NCBI GenBank assembly: GCA_019925105.1
Contig: JAHGAU010000002.1
Coordinates: 1,054,001-1,118,000 of the forward strand
DNA from: Niebla homalea
Taxonomy: Eukaryota > Ascomycota > Lecanoromycetes > Lecanorales > Ramalinaceae
Length of the DNA: 64,000 bases
Direction: 5' to 3'
Position numbers and translations under genes: made by a program. Positions 62,801-64,000 of this stretch are shown piece after piece. The stretch's first letter is position 1. Every line of letters begins with the position of its first letter. The notes under the pieces were generated by a model, which was given only the letters and a program-made list of their open reading frames with translations, made no database searches and was not told the DNA's origin.

Positions 62801-64000
62801 TATAAAAATAAAAGAATAATTTATAATTTTACGTTAATATAGGCCCTTTCCCTTTACGAATATGTTAATAAGGTTAAGGATAAGTAAAAAAATATCGTAT
62901 TTTCTTTATTTTTTTTATTTTTTTTTCTTTCCGTTTTCTTTTCCGTTTTAATTAAAGGCCTTTCCTTAATATTATTTGCCGGAAGGGCTTTTTAGTTCGA
63001 TTCCGGGGTATTATTCCCAGAAGTTAAGGCTGACCCTTCCGATAATATTATTAAGGAAAGCATAATTTTTTCTTCCTTTTTCTTAAACGGGCTAAAGCTT
63101 AAGTTATACGTACTTAAGAACTTAGAATTAAACCCTTTTATCGCCGGCGAAACGTTAAAACTTAAAGGTAAATCCTTCGATAAATTAATTAATAATAAAG
63201 AACCCGGACCTTTTATAATAATTTAATCCAGTTATTAAACGTTAATATCGTTATACCGTAAACGGATTAAATATACTTACTTACTCTTTAAGGAAAAAGA
63301 CTTTTTTCTCCGCCGCCGCCGTACGTATAGTAAACGTATTTCTTTTTATTTAAAGAACCGAAGTTTCCCTTTTAACTTTTATAATAATTTAATAAAGCGT
63401 ATATTCTATACGGCCGGCCGTTATTAATATTTAACCAATATTTAACCGGAAAGCCTTTAAATCCTAAAAAATCTTCTTATATTTCCGTACGTATTAAGTA
63501 AGCGCCCTAATAAATAATAAACCGGCACGGTATTACTTACGTAATTACTGAATTACCCGGGGCTAAAATTAATCCGGGAATTATATATATATTAAAATAA
63601 TAGCGTTATAGCGGTATTAAGGATACTTACGGGGATATAACGGCTTAAGTATCGTTTATTATAATACTTATAATAGGGTACGGGGTTCCGCTAGCATAAA
63701 AACTTATCCTATAAGAAATAAATTAAATAAAATATTACTATATATATTATTAATATTATATTCGCATTTACGCCGGTAAAACGTTATTATATATACGTTA
63801 TATTATTTAAAGATTAAAGTAAATTTATATATTTTATTAATAAATAAAAATAAGTAAACTATTAATATAAATAAAACGTTTACGGAACGTTAATATTACT
63901 TATTATAATAATAATATAAATAATAAGGATATATAATTATATATATATTAACTTATAGATACTTATATAAACCCTTAATATATTATATTTATGATCCTAA

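Larger units (their letters stand above)
19623..64000. repeat. AT-rich, RIP-mutated nested transposon block
   Basis: About 44.4 kb of very AT-rich DNA with no intact host gene. CpA and TpG dinucleotides are rare while TpA dominates and CpG persists (ACG and CGT triplets are everywhere). This is the pattern left by repeat-induced point mutation acting on CpA, not by simple CpG deamination. Transposon frames can still be followed, with TAA/TAG where Gln or Trp codons would be. The block consists of LTR elements, LINEs and small elements nested in one another; individual elements are listed separately. It continues past the right edge. It could be pericentromeric, subtelomeric or an AT isochore; the window does not say which. 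Confidence 0.9.
57151..64000 (+). mobile_element. Ty3/gypsy LTR retrotransposon, copy 2 (cut by window end)
   Basis: 5' LTR at 57151-57483, inserted in LINE D. Plus-strand gag has a degraded CCHC knuckle near 58,530-58,590 (YYGKGYYISDC). RT follows at about 59,390-59,850 (NNGLYLYINYRRLNTVIVKN, KTAFRTRYNYF), then RNase H. Integrase is at about 61,020-61,560 (GYFKAKKTYEFLIRKYY, INFITGLPVNK). A probable chromodomain remnant lies near 62,150-62,290. This order is that of a chromovirus-type gypsy element. A 3' region of over 1 kb follows before the unseen LTR. There are stops throughout. Confidence 0.88.

Overview
The window comes from the nuclear genome of a filamentous ascomycete (Pezizomycotina). 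The genes have short introns (mostly 46-72 nt) with GT..AG borders and CTRAY-like branch points. The proteins are typical of this group: a Gea-type ARF-GEF, Syf1, Vma8, U2 snRNP B'', CCA1, a Tti2-like protein, Fig4 and a PXB/DUF3818 protein. The species cannot be named from the sequence alone. The window is sharply bipartite: about 19.6 kb of gene-rich DNA of balanced composition, then about 44.4 kb of extremely AT-rich DNA made of mutated transposons.

Gene block (1-19,622). Eight closely packed housekeeping genes: GEA-type ARF-GEF (+, 5' end outside the window), SYF1 (-), VMA8 (+), U2B''/MSL1 (-), CCA1 (+), a Tti2-like gene (+), FIG4 (-) and a PXB/DUF3818 gene (-). SYF1/VMA8 and U2B''/CCA1 are divergent pairs with 300-370 bp shared promoter regions. 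GEA/SYF1, VMA8/U2B'' and TTI2/FIG4 are convergent pairs with 103-265 bp between them. Splice sites were assigned by restoring the conserved reading frames. This exposes an 11-nt microexon in VMA8 and a 7-nt microexon in U2B''. Functions cover Golgi trafficking (Gea), endolysosomal lipid and acidification biology (Fig4, Vma8, perhaps the PXB protein), splicing (Syf1, U2B''), tRNA maturation (CCA1) and PIKK assembly (Tti2).

Transposon block (19,623-64,000). Nearly every copy carries a RIP-like signature: CpA/TpG are scarce, TpA is in excess, CpG remains common, and coding frames are broken by TAA/TAG. Matching LTRs, target-site duplications (TSDs) and LINE tails let the block be dissected into a nested stack. 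At the left, a small LTR element (20,082-27,851) contains a Ty1/copia element (21,349-27,552), which contains a truncated LINE (26,907-27,515). Next come a solo gypsy LTR (28,249-28,581) and a second kind of small LTR element (28,647-30,246). LINE C (+, from about 30,756) carries a SINE-like insert and a truncated LINE, and is cut at about 33,769 by LINE D (-). LINE D is itself interrupted by three elements: a second small LTR element (33,948-44,000, holding a TA-flanked MITE and a full gypsy element, which in turn holds a hAT-like MITE); LINE A (+, 45,612-57,098, split by an intact-length LINE B, -); and a second gypsy element (from 57,151) that runs off the right edge. A few islands of normal composition survive: short elements, LTRs and one LINE fragment.
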